This document shows positions 47,381 to 57,974 of a stretch of DNA of 64,000 bases, piece after piece; the first letter of the stretch is position 1, and each line of letters starts with the position of its first letter. Position numbers and translations under genes: made by a program. Source of the DNA: Stictocephala bisonia (taxonomy: Eukaryota > Arthropoda > Insecta > Hemiptera > Membracidae); NCBI GenBank assembly GCA_035578905.1, contig JAQJVL010000150.1, positions 829,949-893,948 on the forward strand, in the 5' to 3' direction. Under the pieces are notes generated by a model. It did not search any database, was not told the origin of the DNA, and saw only the letters and a program-made list of their open reading frames with translations.

Positions 47381-48262
47381 TGTTGTAAATTTCTCTATCC
47401 AGTACTTATAATATACCAAATAAATAACTGGTATTAATATTTAGATTATTGTTTGTATATACTTTATAAATAATCTTTTTCTCTGAGTATTAGCAACAAG
47501 TTACATAAATGTCATATTCCATTTATAAATTATCTTAACAGATGACAGTAGTCAAGGTTTATAGTTTTGTTATAAATATAATCATCTTTCAAATTCAATG
47601 CACCAAGTCATTAAATTGTGATAAATCTACAAGATGACAAGACATTAATCTACAAGAAAAGTATGTGGTCTACAAGGTTACCAAATCAGTGAATTTAATA
47701 AAATTCACTCAATTTAACATTTTATATAAAATATATCAAAACTTGAATGTTTATTATATTCTTTTATTTATTTATTCTTAAGATGCTTAATTCTTAAGAA
47801 TGGCTAGTAAACAAACTGCGGAATGTATAATAAATAATAAATAAAACAGTACAAATACTGTCAGAAATTGAATAGAATGCATGGAAATTGAATAGAATGC
47901 ATGGAAATTGAATAGAATGCATGGAAATTCTATCTACTATTTAAAGTGCCATTTTTACTGGATGTAAATATAACTATGTTAACTTGAATGAAATTAATTT
48001 AGAAAAATATGTTTAGTACAAATCTTTTTTGTAAAATTAAAAATAATTTAAAGTTAGTAATAAATAATAATAAAGTTGAAACAACACAAAGTTACAAAAA
48101 AACTATTTAAATTTTCACTGCTTTATCCCAAAATAAAAGGATACAATACCGTAGTTAAAATTTGTGTAACTTATAAAAGGTATATTATGATTAGTTCTGA
48201 TTAAAATAATAACTAAAATTGAAAAGATGCCACCTTTATTAGGAAAATAAAATATTACATGT
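47381..48262. other. AT-rich spacer
   Basis: Contains only the 3 x 20-bp repeat at 47864. No gene seen. Confidence 0.4.
47864..47923. repeat. 20-bp tandem repeat, 3 perfect copies
   Basis: GAAATTGAATAGAATGCATG occurs three times head to tail at 47864, 47884 and 47904. Confidence 0.95.
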
Positions 48263-48360
48263 TTTATTTCCCAATAAAAATTGAAAACATTTGATTGTGT
48301 ATGTAATAAAAGTAACTTATAATAAAAACATAAGCGAAGTTCATTCCATTATAATTTCAT

Positions 48361-48563
48361 TCAATATGTAAATGAAGCATAATGTTTTGTGAGTAAGATG
48401 CTGCAGATCAGTGCTGGAGGCTCAACAGGCAGCTGATGGAGCAGGTCCAGATCTCCATTAGCATTTATGGAGAAAGCAGCTACGGCATTGGTAGTGCGAA
48501 CATTCTGTGTGAACTTCATGGCTGTCTCAGTCTGCCAGTGACCATCGCCAGTGCCACTACCTC
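48361..48563 (-). CDS. Terminal coding exon, unknown protein
   Basis: On the minus strand the acceptor TATAAATGTAG precedes 203 bases. They complete a split codon (xGA) and then read GSGTGDGHWQTET, KFTQNVRTTNAVAAF, INANGDLDLLHQLPVEPP and LLTKHYASFTY, followed by TGA. GC is far above the flanks and codon use looks genuine. A poly(A) signal on the minus strand lies at 48263-48268, about 93 nt after the stop. The frame also runs open upstream into intron-like sequence to 48669. I do not recognise the protein. The acceptor phase is the same as for the terminal exon at 52285, so the two could be alternative ends of one gene. Confidence 0.6.
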
Positions 48564-49592
48564 CTACATTTATACAATGATGTGAGTTAATTCCATTTGT
48601 TTGCTCTTGGCTTAAGATGAAATATGCTCTATTATGTGGTAAGAATTTAACTGGTAATTTCATATGCATTTGACTGGGGTTTTTATATCAGTATTTTTGT
48701 GGATATTTATAATATTAGGTAGGTTAGATCTCTATTGTTCTATGGTTAAAAAGTTATTGTTTCATGAATCAAAAGTGGTTGTTTAATTAACATTCCAGTA
48801 ATTTAAATGAAATTTTCAATCAAAACAGTGTCCTTGGATTATAAAGTATTAAAACAGATTTGATGAATTATCTGCGTAGGTTTTCCTGGTTGATCAAAAT
48901 TAATAATATCAATTTTTGAACATTTGAACAAGAAGAAGTTAAACACAGTTTACAAAAGCATCATCTGTCCAAGAAAAACATCTGTTTTACATTAGTAGCA
49001 ATAATTAGTCAACTCTATTAAACTCCATTATTATTCTATTGGTATTTTATCCTGATAGGTTGAATTAAACATTGATGGTAAAATAGCTTCCTCTTTTTTC
49101 TTCCACTGTTGTTTAGCACAATCTTGAAAAATCACAAGACTAAACAACACGATTGGCAGTGGAACGAAAAGAGGTAACTATTTTACTTCATATTGTTCAA
49201 TAAACTTACTAGACCTAAATTCATATTTCAATTCAGGATAATTATCATTCTTATGCAATTAAATTAGTATTATGTATAAAAAAAAAATGAATATGGGCCT
49301 TATTTTAATAATAATTATATGTATATGCTTTGTATAAACTACAGATTAAAACAGCACTCAAAATTAATTGCTCATAATTAAGTTTTAAACTATTGATCCA
49401 ACTTAGTTTTATTATTCTATGTTTATAGAATAACAACAAGATGCAAAGTTCTGTTGTTACATATGTTTATGTTCAATAGTAAAAACCTTTCTCAAACATA
49501 TAATGTTGTTATATACAATTATTGTTTGCTCTTAATAACTAAAATAATTAAAACTTATAGCTGATTTCATTATAATAATCAACGTATGAATA
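48564..49592. other. AT-rich spacer with one foldback
   Basis: Apart from the foldback at 49078-49186, no feature was seen. Confidence 0.4.
49078..49186. repeat. 109-bp foldback hairpin
   Basis: The left arm GTAAAATAGCTTCCTCTTTT-TTCTTCCACTG-TTGTTTAG pairs with the right arm CTAAACAA-(bulge of about 9)-CAGTGGAACGAAAAGAGG-TAACTATTTTAC around a loop of about 24 nt. The stem is about 38 bp with one large bulge. It resembles a tiny MITE; miRNA-like processing is possible but the bulge argues against it. Confidence 0.7.
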
Positions 49593-49594
49593 TA

Positions 49595-52003
49595 TAGGGT
49601 GATTCATGAAGATATGCGGAAAATTTGGTAGCTCAATCCACATGTAAAAATAAATACAAAAGCTTATATAAACATAGCTCCGTAAATGCTTCATTATGGC
49701 TTGTGATAGAGTTTGTCCAGAATTTGACATCCTATGTTAAATAAGCGATTTCTGGAATTCTGGAATAGTTAATTAAGTGGAAAGTTCAATTATTCCTTAT
49801 ATATTATGACCACTGTAAGTTAAGTATTTTTTGAGAAAACCACTGATAAATGCAAAAAAATGTAATGAAAAACACAGGCTTTGATTTTAGGCTTAAGCGG
49901 CCGAAGTCATAATTAGAATCTATATCTATATGATCGATGTGGCATCATAGCATGGGTGAAACACCTGGTTATCTTGTAAATAATTTAGATAGTACCTTGT
50001 CGCCGTTGTCACCCAAAAATATAGATTCTAGTTATGAAAAACACATTTTTCTCTTTTAAGCATCCACAACTTTGTTATTTCACAAATAAACAGCCATAAT
50101 TTTGAAATAAAACTTGTAGAAACTTCCAGCCCCATTTATTTACATTTTTTTGGAAATAAAATAATTAACCCTGAAAACATTAATCTATTACTATTATCTA
50201 AAATTACAGTAAATATTCAATATATCTCCATAAACTTCAATGTATTTTTCTGCTCATTCCTTAGATTGCTCTTGTTACTTTTTTGTAGTTTAACAGGACT
50301 TTACTTTATTTGACTGTGGAAAAGCTTCATTAACATGTCCAAGCAGCACATCACAAGAATTTACTGTGACCTTGTAAAAATTCTTCTTAAACCATTGCCA
50401 TATCCGAAAATCCTACTTCATGATCTGGTGGGTGGTGAGTGTATAAGACAAGTGTGTGTGGAAATGATATTTGAAAAATTTGGTGGTACATCTGAGGTTG
50501 CGTTGTAAGAGCAATTCTTCTTGAAGAAACTAAACATATGCCTGACCTGTTAAGTGCTCTTTAAAAATAAACTGTTAAATCAGCTGATGTTGTATATTAC
50601 CACACCATATGTTAATGCTAAATCACTGTTAAGAAGTACGAGTATATTCAACTGTTGCATATTTTTCACTTCTGCCCAGAAAGGTTTGTTTCATAAATTG
50701 TTAATAACATCACAAATAAACTTTGACTCATCAGGAGATCAAATCTACTTGAGGAGTTGACAACAAGTGTTCAACCAAAAGCAATGGGCCTCGTATCGTA
50801 TTTGAGTGTTCTCCATACTTTACGTTGTGAAACCGTTAACAGTTTACAATACGTCTTGCACTAATACCTGGACTATGTTCAACAGCAGGAACAACGTTTT
50901 CATCTTCATTAACAGTATGTTAGCAAGTGTGGTCATACTGGAACTCTGCACTAGGAAGTCATCCTGTTTCGTGTAACATACAAAATGTACCACTGATTGT
51001 TATGGCATTTGAGATTCTGCGTTAAGAGTATTGTTGTCTATATTCTTGAACAGAGGCTGTGGCATTGCCCTCAAATTCACCATAAATAAACACCATATTG
51101 GCTTATTGTTCAGTTGAAAATAAGAGTGACATACTATTTAAATAAGTTAATAAATAACTATGGACAAAAGAATGCTCACATTAACTGTAACTCAATTAAT
51201 ACGGAACATTAACGGAGAACAATACGCACATCAACTTAAATTGAGTTCACATCAACTTATATTGAGTTGTCAACTCTCAAAATAATTACAATTCAAATCA
51301 CACAATTGTTGAAAAGCTCTCATTATTGTAAAGCCAACTTATGAAATCAAAATTTCCTTCATATCTTTATTGTGTTTTTTTTAGTCGTACAGCTTTAATG
51401 AACTGCTAAGATCAATCTACTGTTTGGAATAATTTTCATTTAGTAATTACATTTTAATACAGTAATTCTAATTGAATATTTATTTTGATTTTATTAAACA
51501 AGTGTAATGTTTTTCTGGTGGATTTTACTATGCACTGTCCTGAATAAAAATTCATTTTATCAAACATTTCTTCCCTTTTTATTCACTTTATTTACAGCAT
51601 TTTCCTCAGAATAACATTTTCAAAGTTCTATATGGTTATTTGCAAAATAAATAATATTCTTGCTGCCCAAAAGTGAAACAAATTGTTTTTCCATTCAATT
51701 TTTTTGCATTTGTCGCTGGCTTTCTCAAAAACTACTCAACTTACAGTACTGCAACCTATTTTATTAAATTAGTTGGGTCAAAAACTATAAGAAACAATCC
51801 AATTTGGACTTTAATTAATATTTCCAGAATTCCAGGAAACCTTTATTTAACATATCAAATATTTAAGGGTATCAAATTCTGGCAAAATCCTTCCCTAGCC
51901 AACTCCCTAACAAAACATTTATGGACCTTTGTTTACATAAGCTTTTTTTCTTTATTTTTGATGTAGAATTTTTAGTCCCTACATATCTTTGTGAATTACC
52001 CTT
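49595..52003 (-). mobile_element. 2.4-kb IS630/mariner-type transposon with long TIRs
   Basis: The ends are TAGGGTGATTCATGAAGATATG (left) and, read inward on the minus strand, AAGGGTAATTCACAAAGATATG (right). Both are flanked by TA (49593-49594 and 52004-52005). Homology continues inward for about 290-330 bp: AAGCTTATRTAAACA, CCAGAATTTGA, TGGAATTCTGGAA, CTGTAAGTTRAGTA, GAGAAARCCA and AAATGCAAAAAAATT. The left TIR ends near 49885 and the right begins near 51675. A further inner inverted repeat lies at 49907-49925/50019-50037 (18 of 19). The interior holds a decayed transposase on the minus strand. It is inactive but structurally almost complete. Confidence 0.8.
50400..51096 (-). pseudogene. IS630/mariner-like (DUF4817-type) transposase, decayed
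   Basis: On the minus strand from an ATG at 51094-51096 the frame reads MVFIYGEFEGNATASVQEYR, then pieces NEDENVVPAVEHSPGISARR and, after frame breaks, FSINIWCGN, EHLTGQAYV and FLQEELLLQRN. The start ('M.F.YGE..GN...A..LY...YP.R'), the linker ('VE..P..S.R.I') and the DDE-domain block ('FS.N.W.G.....I....L....TG..Y..FLQEEL') appear in the order of this insect transposase family. Stops and shifts are many. It lies inside the long-TIR element 49595-52003 and is presumably its own transposase. Confidence 0.75.
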
Positions 52004-52284
52004 TAAATATAGAAGCATATTTTTGATGTTATAAAAATATGGCTTTATTATATACATAAACAATAAAGATTAAAGACTGAACAATGCAGTCAGTATGTAT
52101 TTTAGGATTGTATCCACGTGATATCATTTTTGAAACGGTCTGAATTCTTAATATATGCCAAATTAATATTTCAATACTATATATAGAGGGTTCAACAAAT
52201 TTGAAACCATGCCATATTTGCAACTTTATTTTTAGTTTCTTATTCTTCTATATATAAGTGGAAACGACTCAATCAAAATGATAT

Positions 52285-52412
52285 TTAGTTAATCATACTT
52301 AACTGTTCTTTCTCTCTAAAGTGATAATTGATGGTACTTCCAAGTATTAATCTGCGTTCAAAGACTTCATTTTCACATCCACATTGATCTGCAAACCTAA
52401 TTGTCTCTCTCA
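52285..52412 (-). CDS. Terminal coding exon, unknown protein
   Basis: On the minus strand the acceptor TCTGTTTATCTATTCAG precedes 128 bases that finish a split codon (xTG) and read RETIRFADQCGCENEVFERR then LILGSTINYHFREKEQL, SMIN and TAA. An AATAAA on the minus strand lies at 52226-52231, 54 nt beyond the stop. A polypyrimidine acceptor, 41 clean codons, a stop and a nearby poly(A) signal together make a strong terminal-exon case. The protein is unrecognised: charged, helix-like and soluble in appearance. It is 280 bp outside the transposon at 49595-52003. Confidence 0.65.
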
Positions 52413-52899
52413 CTGAATAGATAAACAGACAATTCAGTTAGCTAAGATTTTATCTACAGCATTCATTACTCATAAAAAAATGACAAATGTAATGAATTTG
52501 TGTTGAGTGACATTCACTTGTTTTGATTTTTGATGACACTATTGTTTGGTTCAACGAAGAATCACTGATCAGAAGTTGTTTAATATGACGCCTTAAATGA
52601 CTTAGTTAGCAAATATTACTTGATTATTGGAAAAAATTCCACATAATTTAGTTTAATAGTTTGTCCATAAGTACAATTATTTAAATATATTTCCAATTAT
52701 AGTCAACCTCATTGAAAAAAATTATTCATATTTATCTGATTTAAACAGGTGGTTTGTTGAATATTATACTAAACAGCTGATCATTTCACACATATATTGT
52801 ACTCTTTAAAAAACACACCTTATTACATGCCAGGAAAGGGAGTAAGAAAAATGTGTGGATGCAGTTATTTCCTGCTCAATGTCAATTTACCAACTAAAT

Positions 52900-53366
52900 C
52901 AGTAGTTCCCAAACTGTGTGCCGCGCCGCCATGATGCCCCTCGGAAAAAATCCAAGGGCACTGCTATGTTTTCCAGATGAGATAGGAATATAGTTATGGG
53001 CATTTATATATTAGGACTGATATATAAATAAAATTTGATTTTTTCAAATTTTAAAAAATTTGTTTAATTTTTTTTTTTTTTTAAATTGATAAAAAAAATA
53101 AAAATTGTTATTTTCCTACCATACTCAGCATAAATCACATTCATAAATAAATAACCAAATAATACTTCTGTTATTCACAATACACCAATACCATTTGTTA
53201 CACATTACAATTTGGTACCAGCACAAAAATAATCATTAACGTGTGTTTCTGAATTATTTTTGTAGAAAAAGAAATGCCCCCCCCGCCAATGTATATGGGG
53301 GGGCACCATGAAGAAAGGCTGTAAGTACTAAGGAAACAACAATTTGAAAAAGTTTGGAAACCACTG
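52900..53366. mobile_element. hAT-like MITE (~467 bp)
   Basis: The left end is CAGTAGTTCCCAAACTGTGTGC. The right end, inward on the minus strand, is CAGTGGTTTCCAAACTTTTTC. These match the CAGTGGTTCCCAAACT ends of many hAT non-autonomous elements, followed inside by GCCGCGCCGCC...ATGCCCCTCGG. A C8/G7 inverted pair lies at 53277-53305. The 8-bp flanks (AACTAAAT / GACTTAGA) agree at only about half the positions, so any target duplication has decayed. Confidence 0.7.
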
Positions 53367-53576
53367 GACTTAGATATAACATTTTAAGTTACTATGAATT
53401 ATGAATTAAGTTTGCGTATTACGGTATTTCTCGCATTTGAATATTTTGAGATAAATATTTAAATTTAAGTGATAAAACTATACTAACGTGTACGTAAATG
53501 GTTATTGAGGTAATTTTGAAGACAACAGAAAGGATGACAAAGTTTTTTGTCATCGTGACCTTCACGCACCGTCGCC

Positions 53577-53697
53577 ATGGCAACCGAGCGGCCATTGTGT
53601 GCTGCTGCGCCACGCGTATTACGGGATTTCTCGGACCACCCAGATGAGTGTTTTGAGTTATTTCACACAAAAAAAAAAAAACATTCTAGGGATACTT
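53577..53697 (+). CDS. Possible first coding exon
   Basis: ATG in a good context (GTCGCCATGG) opens MATERPLCAAAPRVLRD, FSDHPDECFELFH, then a poly-Lys run from an A13 tract, and a consensus donor ACTT|GTAAGT at 53697/53698. The first 90 bases are GC-rich and CpG-rich, unlike the flanks, as at an insect 5' exon. The A13 tract inside the frame is suspicious (slippage-prone, possibly repeat-derived). The opposite strand is also open for 83 codons. The word GCGTATTACGG(G/T)ATTTCTCG inside the frame (53614) recurs exactly 200 bp upstream (53414). Confidence 0.35.
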
Positions 53698-53703
53698 GTA
53701 AGT

Positions 53704-55198
53704 GCTTGTATGTCATCTATATTAGTAAACTTGTAAATAATTATTATGATTACATATATATTTTAGCTTAATCTAATTTAATTTTTTTATAGATTTATGA
53801 GTAAATAAACAGAATAATTGTTCAACAATGGAAATTTTACAAATTGCTGTATATTAAATATTGATTTAAAAATACCAGTTTGGATTGAGCCAAGTACGAT
53901 CCCAGCTTCTAATATTGTGCTGTAACTATAAAAAATTGTCTATAAATTTTACGCTAATACTGTTCTCCGCAAATATGTGAGTAAAGTATATTGTCTATTA
54001 TTCAAAAATAGAAGTAGGTCAGAGGCATTAGACCTGTTACAAGTATTTTACAACAATGTTTATTTTTTATGTAATGTCAATGTTATTTGACACTGAGAGT
54101 AAGGCCTGTAAATTTGGTACATAAATGGATACGGCATGAATATTTCTACATTTTCAACTCTAGATATAAGGTAATGTAAGATTAATACAATTAATTAGTA
54201 ACCCTAGAAGAGATAATTAGGGAATTCTCATAAATGAATTGGCACTACATACAAGTAATGGGAGTGAATTCCTTCATTTATATGTTTATCACTTTCATAC
54301 AGGTTCATTGAAAATAAAATTTATATAGCTTTTGTTCAATATTGATAACATTTTGATCTATAAATTTACTATTTCGTGTGATCAAGTTTTACTCTATCCT
54401 TATGTTTTAAAATAAACATAAAATGGAGTATTGAAAAAAATCAGAAGTTTATTCCAGTTTTATTAATGCAATAAACAATAATATCACAGAGAACTAACTC
54501 TATCCAGATGGCTCATAGTATACAGGAAAAGCGTGCACGCTGTTTAAGGAGTATGTAGGCAACACACACTACTCGGCCTGATTTTAGAATGCAAAGTTGC
54601 CGCATTGAACAAGTATTAAATCTCAATTATTATTATCAGCTGATATTTATTATTTTAATATTCATTTTTAATATGGTTAGTTGATTGAGTTCAATCTGGT
54701 AACGCCGCCTAGTTGACAGCCGCTTGACACATTTTAAAGCGGACATTTGACACACTACGACAAAGTTTTTAACACTCATTAGCATGGGATTGAGCTATCT
54801 GCTTAGAGTTAGTTATCTGTGATAATTTTTTTTGGAGGCGAGTAAATGAAATACTTTACATTGGAATTAAACTTGTAATTTTTATGCTAACCAAAAATCA
54901 ATTGACTACTTTTCACTGCAAAATATGCTATAAGGAATACATCAACTGTAGGAATTAATGTTCTGTAAAAAATAAAATTAATCTTCTTGCCTCCTTTATC
55001 TTTTTCTTCCACTTTCTCTACGTGGTTACAAGGTTTCTCAAATAATTCTAGAACGTAACAAGTTTTTTAAAATTTTTTCTAAACAATAAACATCTACTAA
55101 AAATAAAAAAATATTTGTATCAGGAATGAATATAAATACCAACCTGAAAAACCACTGTGATTTTGAAAATATTCACTAAAATAATTTCTTGGCTAGAT
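53704..55198. other. AT-rich spacer
   Basis: No convincing exon. A protein-like 16-codon stretch from ATG at 54510 (MAHSIQEKRARCLRSM) ends at a stop and lacks splice signals. Confidence 0.35.
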
Positions 55199-55262
55199 TC
55201 ATATCCAAAGGTCAGATAACCACTCCTTGACCTTGGCAGTAATTGCAGTTTGAGGATACTGT
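55199..55262 (-). CDS. Terminal coding exon, unknown protein
   Basis: On the minus strand the long pyrimidine-rich acceptor TTCATGATTTCTGCAG precedes 64 bases. They read, after one base of a split codon, QYPQTAITAKVKEWLSDLWI and TGA. The frame also stays open upstream (VELSFSFPVHDFCR), so the exon could begin earlier. The peptide is plausible as a helical C-terminus. The nearest minus-strand AATAAA is several hundred bases downstream. The phase differs from the terminal exons at 48361 and 52285, so it would belong to another gene or a different upstream exon. Confidence 0.5.
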
Positions 55263-55489
55263 CTGCAGAAATCATGAACAGGAAATGAAAAACTTAACTC
55301 AACTCTGACAATGTAGAAGTAAGTTTTTAAGTTTTTGTTTCTAATTAATATTTTTCAACATTAATTAAAACTGTTCACAGTAGGTTTCAGGAGAGAGGAA
55401 TTAAAATATATTTTTAAATTTTTACTGTCAGACATTTTACTGTGGTGTATTGAAAAACCATCAAAACTCTTCTCAAAATGTGTGGTTTT

Positions 55490-55660
55490 ACAAAATGTTT
55501 TGCCCTGGCTATTAAGCTATTAAGAGATGGCCCTTTCTAAGCAACACAATTAGTAACCAGACTACACAGGTCATCCACCTACACTCATGTAATCATTCAT
55601 ATTCACCTTTGAATAAGCATAAATTTGTGTCTGCGTCTCATATTAAAAATCTAAGTAAGT
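55490..55660 (-). repeat. LINE 3' region, inverted copy of 37860-38015
   Basis: Read on the minus strand it has GAGACGCAGACACAA, GGTGAATATGAATGAT, GAGTGTAGG, TGTAGTCTGGTTAC, AAAGGGCCAT, TTAATAGC and GCCAGGGCAA, matching 37860-38015 in order. The adjacent 55660-55800 may be more of the same element (ACCACTCAGAGCTTATTGAC on the minus strand). Confidence 0.75.
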
Positions 55661-56212
55661 TGTTATGAAGCTAAAATCCTTCAAAGCTTATTGTTTCAAT
55701 TATGCTAACAGATGTGCCTTTCAACGAGGTCTCTGTAGATCAATTCTGCAGGTCACCGAGTCAATAAGCTCTGAGTGGTTTGTTCTCCGATGTTTTGTGT
55801 CAATTTGATATATCCTTGAATCTGTTCTACAGTAATGTCAATTGATTTTTTATAACCTATTCCGTTACTCTATTTTCTCTTCTTTAATTGCGGTCAACCA
55901 TTTAATTTTATTAAGTATATCATTTACTTAGTTAATCCTGAAAATAATTTACCCAGAAAATCTGTAGGCGATGAATAATTGTAGGGAACAACAATATTAG
56001 AGGCAAAATTATTCTTAAAGTAAAATTAATTGTTTATATTATTGTTTTTAATTTACTGTACCATTTTTTCTATGGATAGTTTTAAATAAACAACTATTAT
56101 ATTAATAAAAAAAAAAAAAAAAACAAACAAAATATTTTCTGTTCACTGTTATGTAAATACTCGTAAAAATATGTCGTTGACTTATTGTCTTTGAAATCTG
56201 ATCTTATATTAG

Positions 56213-56391
56213 GCAAAGCCTTTACTCAGCAATCAAAAGTTCTCCAACTTCTCGATATACTAGAGAAGTTAAATTTAGCATTTATACAGGTTCTAAGGGT
56301 CTCAAATAGAATCATCAAACCTCAGGACTCCGCACAACTGGATTTCAAAGCCAAATCATCTAACATCTTTATGGAAAGACAAATTGTTTGA
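56213..56391 (+). CDS. Possible terminal coding exon
   Basis: The acceptor GAAATCTGATCTTATATTAG is followed by an open frame KAFTQQSKVLQLLDILEKLN, LAFIQ, VLRVSNRIIKPQDSAQLDF, KAKSSNIFMERQIV and TGA. The first half is an amphipathic helix with balanced codons. CAG|GTTCTAAGG at 56291 could be an internal donor, in which case only 26 codons are coding. It is unrecognised and may derive from a mobile element. Confidence 0.35.
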
Positions 56392-56729
56392 GGGTATACC
56401 AAGCTTTAATTTAACAGCTGATAAAATTTAAAATTTGTTCTATTTAAAAAAAAACAATCAGGTAGCAACAAGTACAGTAATAAATTTATGATGATTTGAC
56501 TTTATTCTTTAGGCATTACCACAGTCTATGATACAAGACTTTGGTATTATTGAAGTAAATTACTTACATTGCTAATAGTAGATAAAAATATATAGATGCA
56601 TTTTTAACTTTTTACTTTCTCCCATATACATTAGCATAGAGAAAAAGTATTGTGATGGTCCAAATAAAGTTGTTTCAAGTTGGTCTAAAAATCTATTTTA
56701 GGGCCCTCTAAATAAGTGGTTTTTTTGAA

Positions 56730-57240
56730 AAAAAGGTTTGTGTGTGTGTGTCTCTGTGCACTTCACTGAAGACCAAATGGATGGATTGATTTCTATGAAA
56801 TTTGGTATGTAGATGTATTTTGAGCCAATATCTCTAGACCGTTTTTTCACTTTTTTGATTTTTTTTTATTTTTATTGGAAAAAAACATAAAAAATGGAAT
56901 TTTCTCAAAACTGCTTTAACGATTTTGATTAGATTTTCAGGAAAGATGTGAATTACAATTTAAACTATTTTAGTAAAATTGCATGTCCCTTACTTTAATA
57001 ATTGTACGTTATTACTGGAAACTGTAATATATGTAAGTTATAAGTGAAGTTAAGTTATAACTTTTGTTATGGCCAAAGACATTAAAAAAATACAACTTTT
57101 CAAGCTTTATTCTAATTATTTTTATTACATTTTCAGTAAAGATGCAAATTACAATTAAAATATTTTTGTTACCAACCAACTAAGTTGGGGCTGGACGCCG
57201 AAGGCCGGAAGGCACAACTCAAGTTGTTGAAGGCTGTTTA
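56730..57240. repeat. Dispersed-repeat-like region, possibly Helitron-related
   Basis: TGTGTGTGTGTCTCTGTGCAC, then GGATGGATTGATTTCTATG, AAATTTGGTATGTAGATG and ATTTTGAGCCAATATCTC, then a GC-rich end (GGGGCTGGACGCCGAAGGCCGGAAGGC). This layout resembles non-autonomous dispersed elements seen in insects. No CTRR end with hairpin was pinned down, so the class is a guess. Confidence 0.3.
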
Positions 57241-57974
57241 CATAAAATCTGGCTATGTGATTAATTGAACAGCTGTTTTTGAAGATTATTGCTGTCCATA
57301 CTTTTATTGCAATAAAATAAGTGTTTCATTTGCACAATCCTAGAAATATAAATAGTGGAATGCCGTTAGGTGCAGATACAAGAATTCCTCAGAACTCAAA
57401 TCTAAAAAATAGATTTTGATGAAATTTGAATATGTTGTTCTCAAGAGATTGTACTAAAATGTTTAATCACCATAAATTACCCTTTTCGTTTTCCCTAGCT
57501 TTTAACAGGATAACTACTAAGATAAAGTTAAACGCAACCCAGCGAAAACAAAACAAAGAGGAATTATTGTTTTTGGGTACGTATATGGAAAAACCCCACC
57601 ATGGGTCGACAGCTTAAATCATGAGCTTTTTTTTGAAAAAAAAGAAGAAGCTGACAAAATATGATCAACAGTATGTTCTGTGTACAGTACAGTGAGGGTT
57701 TCTTTAATTTCACTACCTCCCATAGAATCTATATGACATGAGCGTATTAAAACCACCCAGTCTGATAACAACTTATATTTCTTCTGAGAAACAAGAAGCT
57801 GCAGCTTTATCAACAGATTTAAAATACAAGGGCTGATCAAATGTTATGAAACACATTATCAGCCAATTTTTAGTCAATCTTTATTGCAATAAGGAAACGA
57901 CAATTGCATGAAATTAGTAAATGGTGCATAGACCCTAATTTTCTGTCATATGTTTGTAAATATAAATTAGTTTT

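Noticed and set aside
51673..51966. 97-codon plus-strand frame
   Set aside because: It lies within the right terminal inverted repeat of the 2.4-kb transposon and has no counterpart in the left one.
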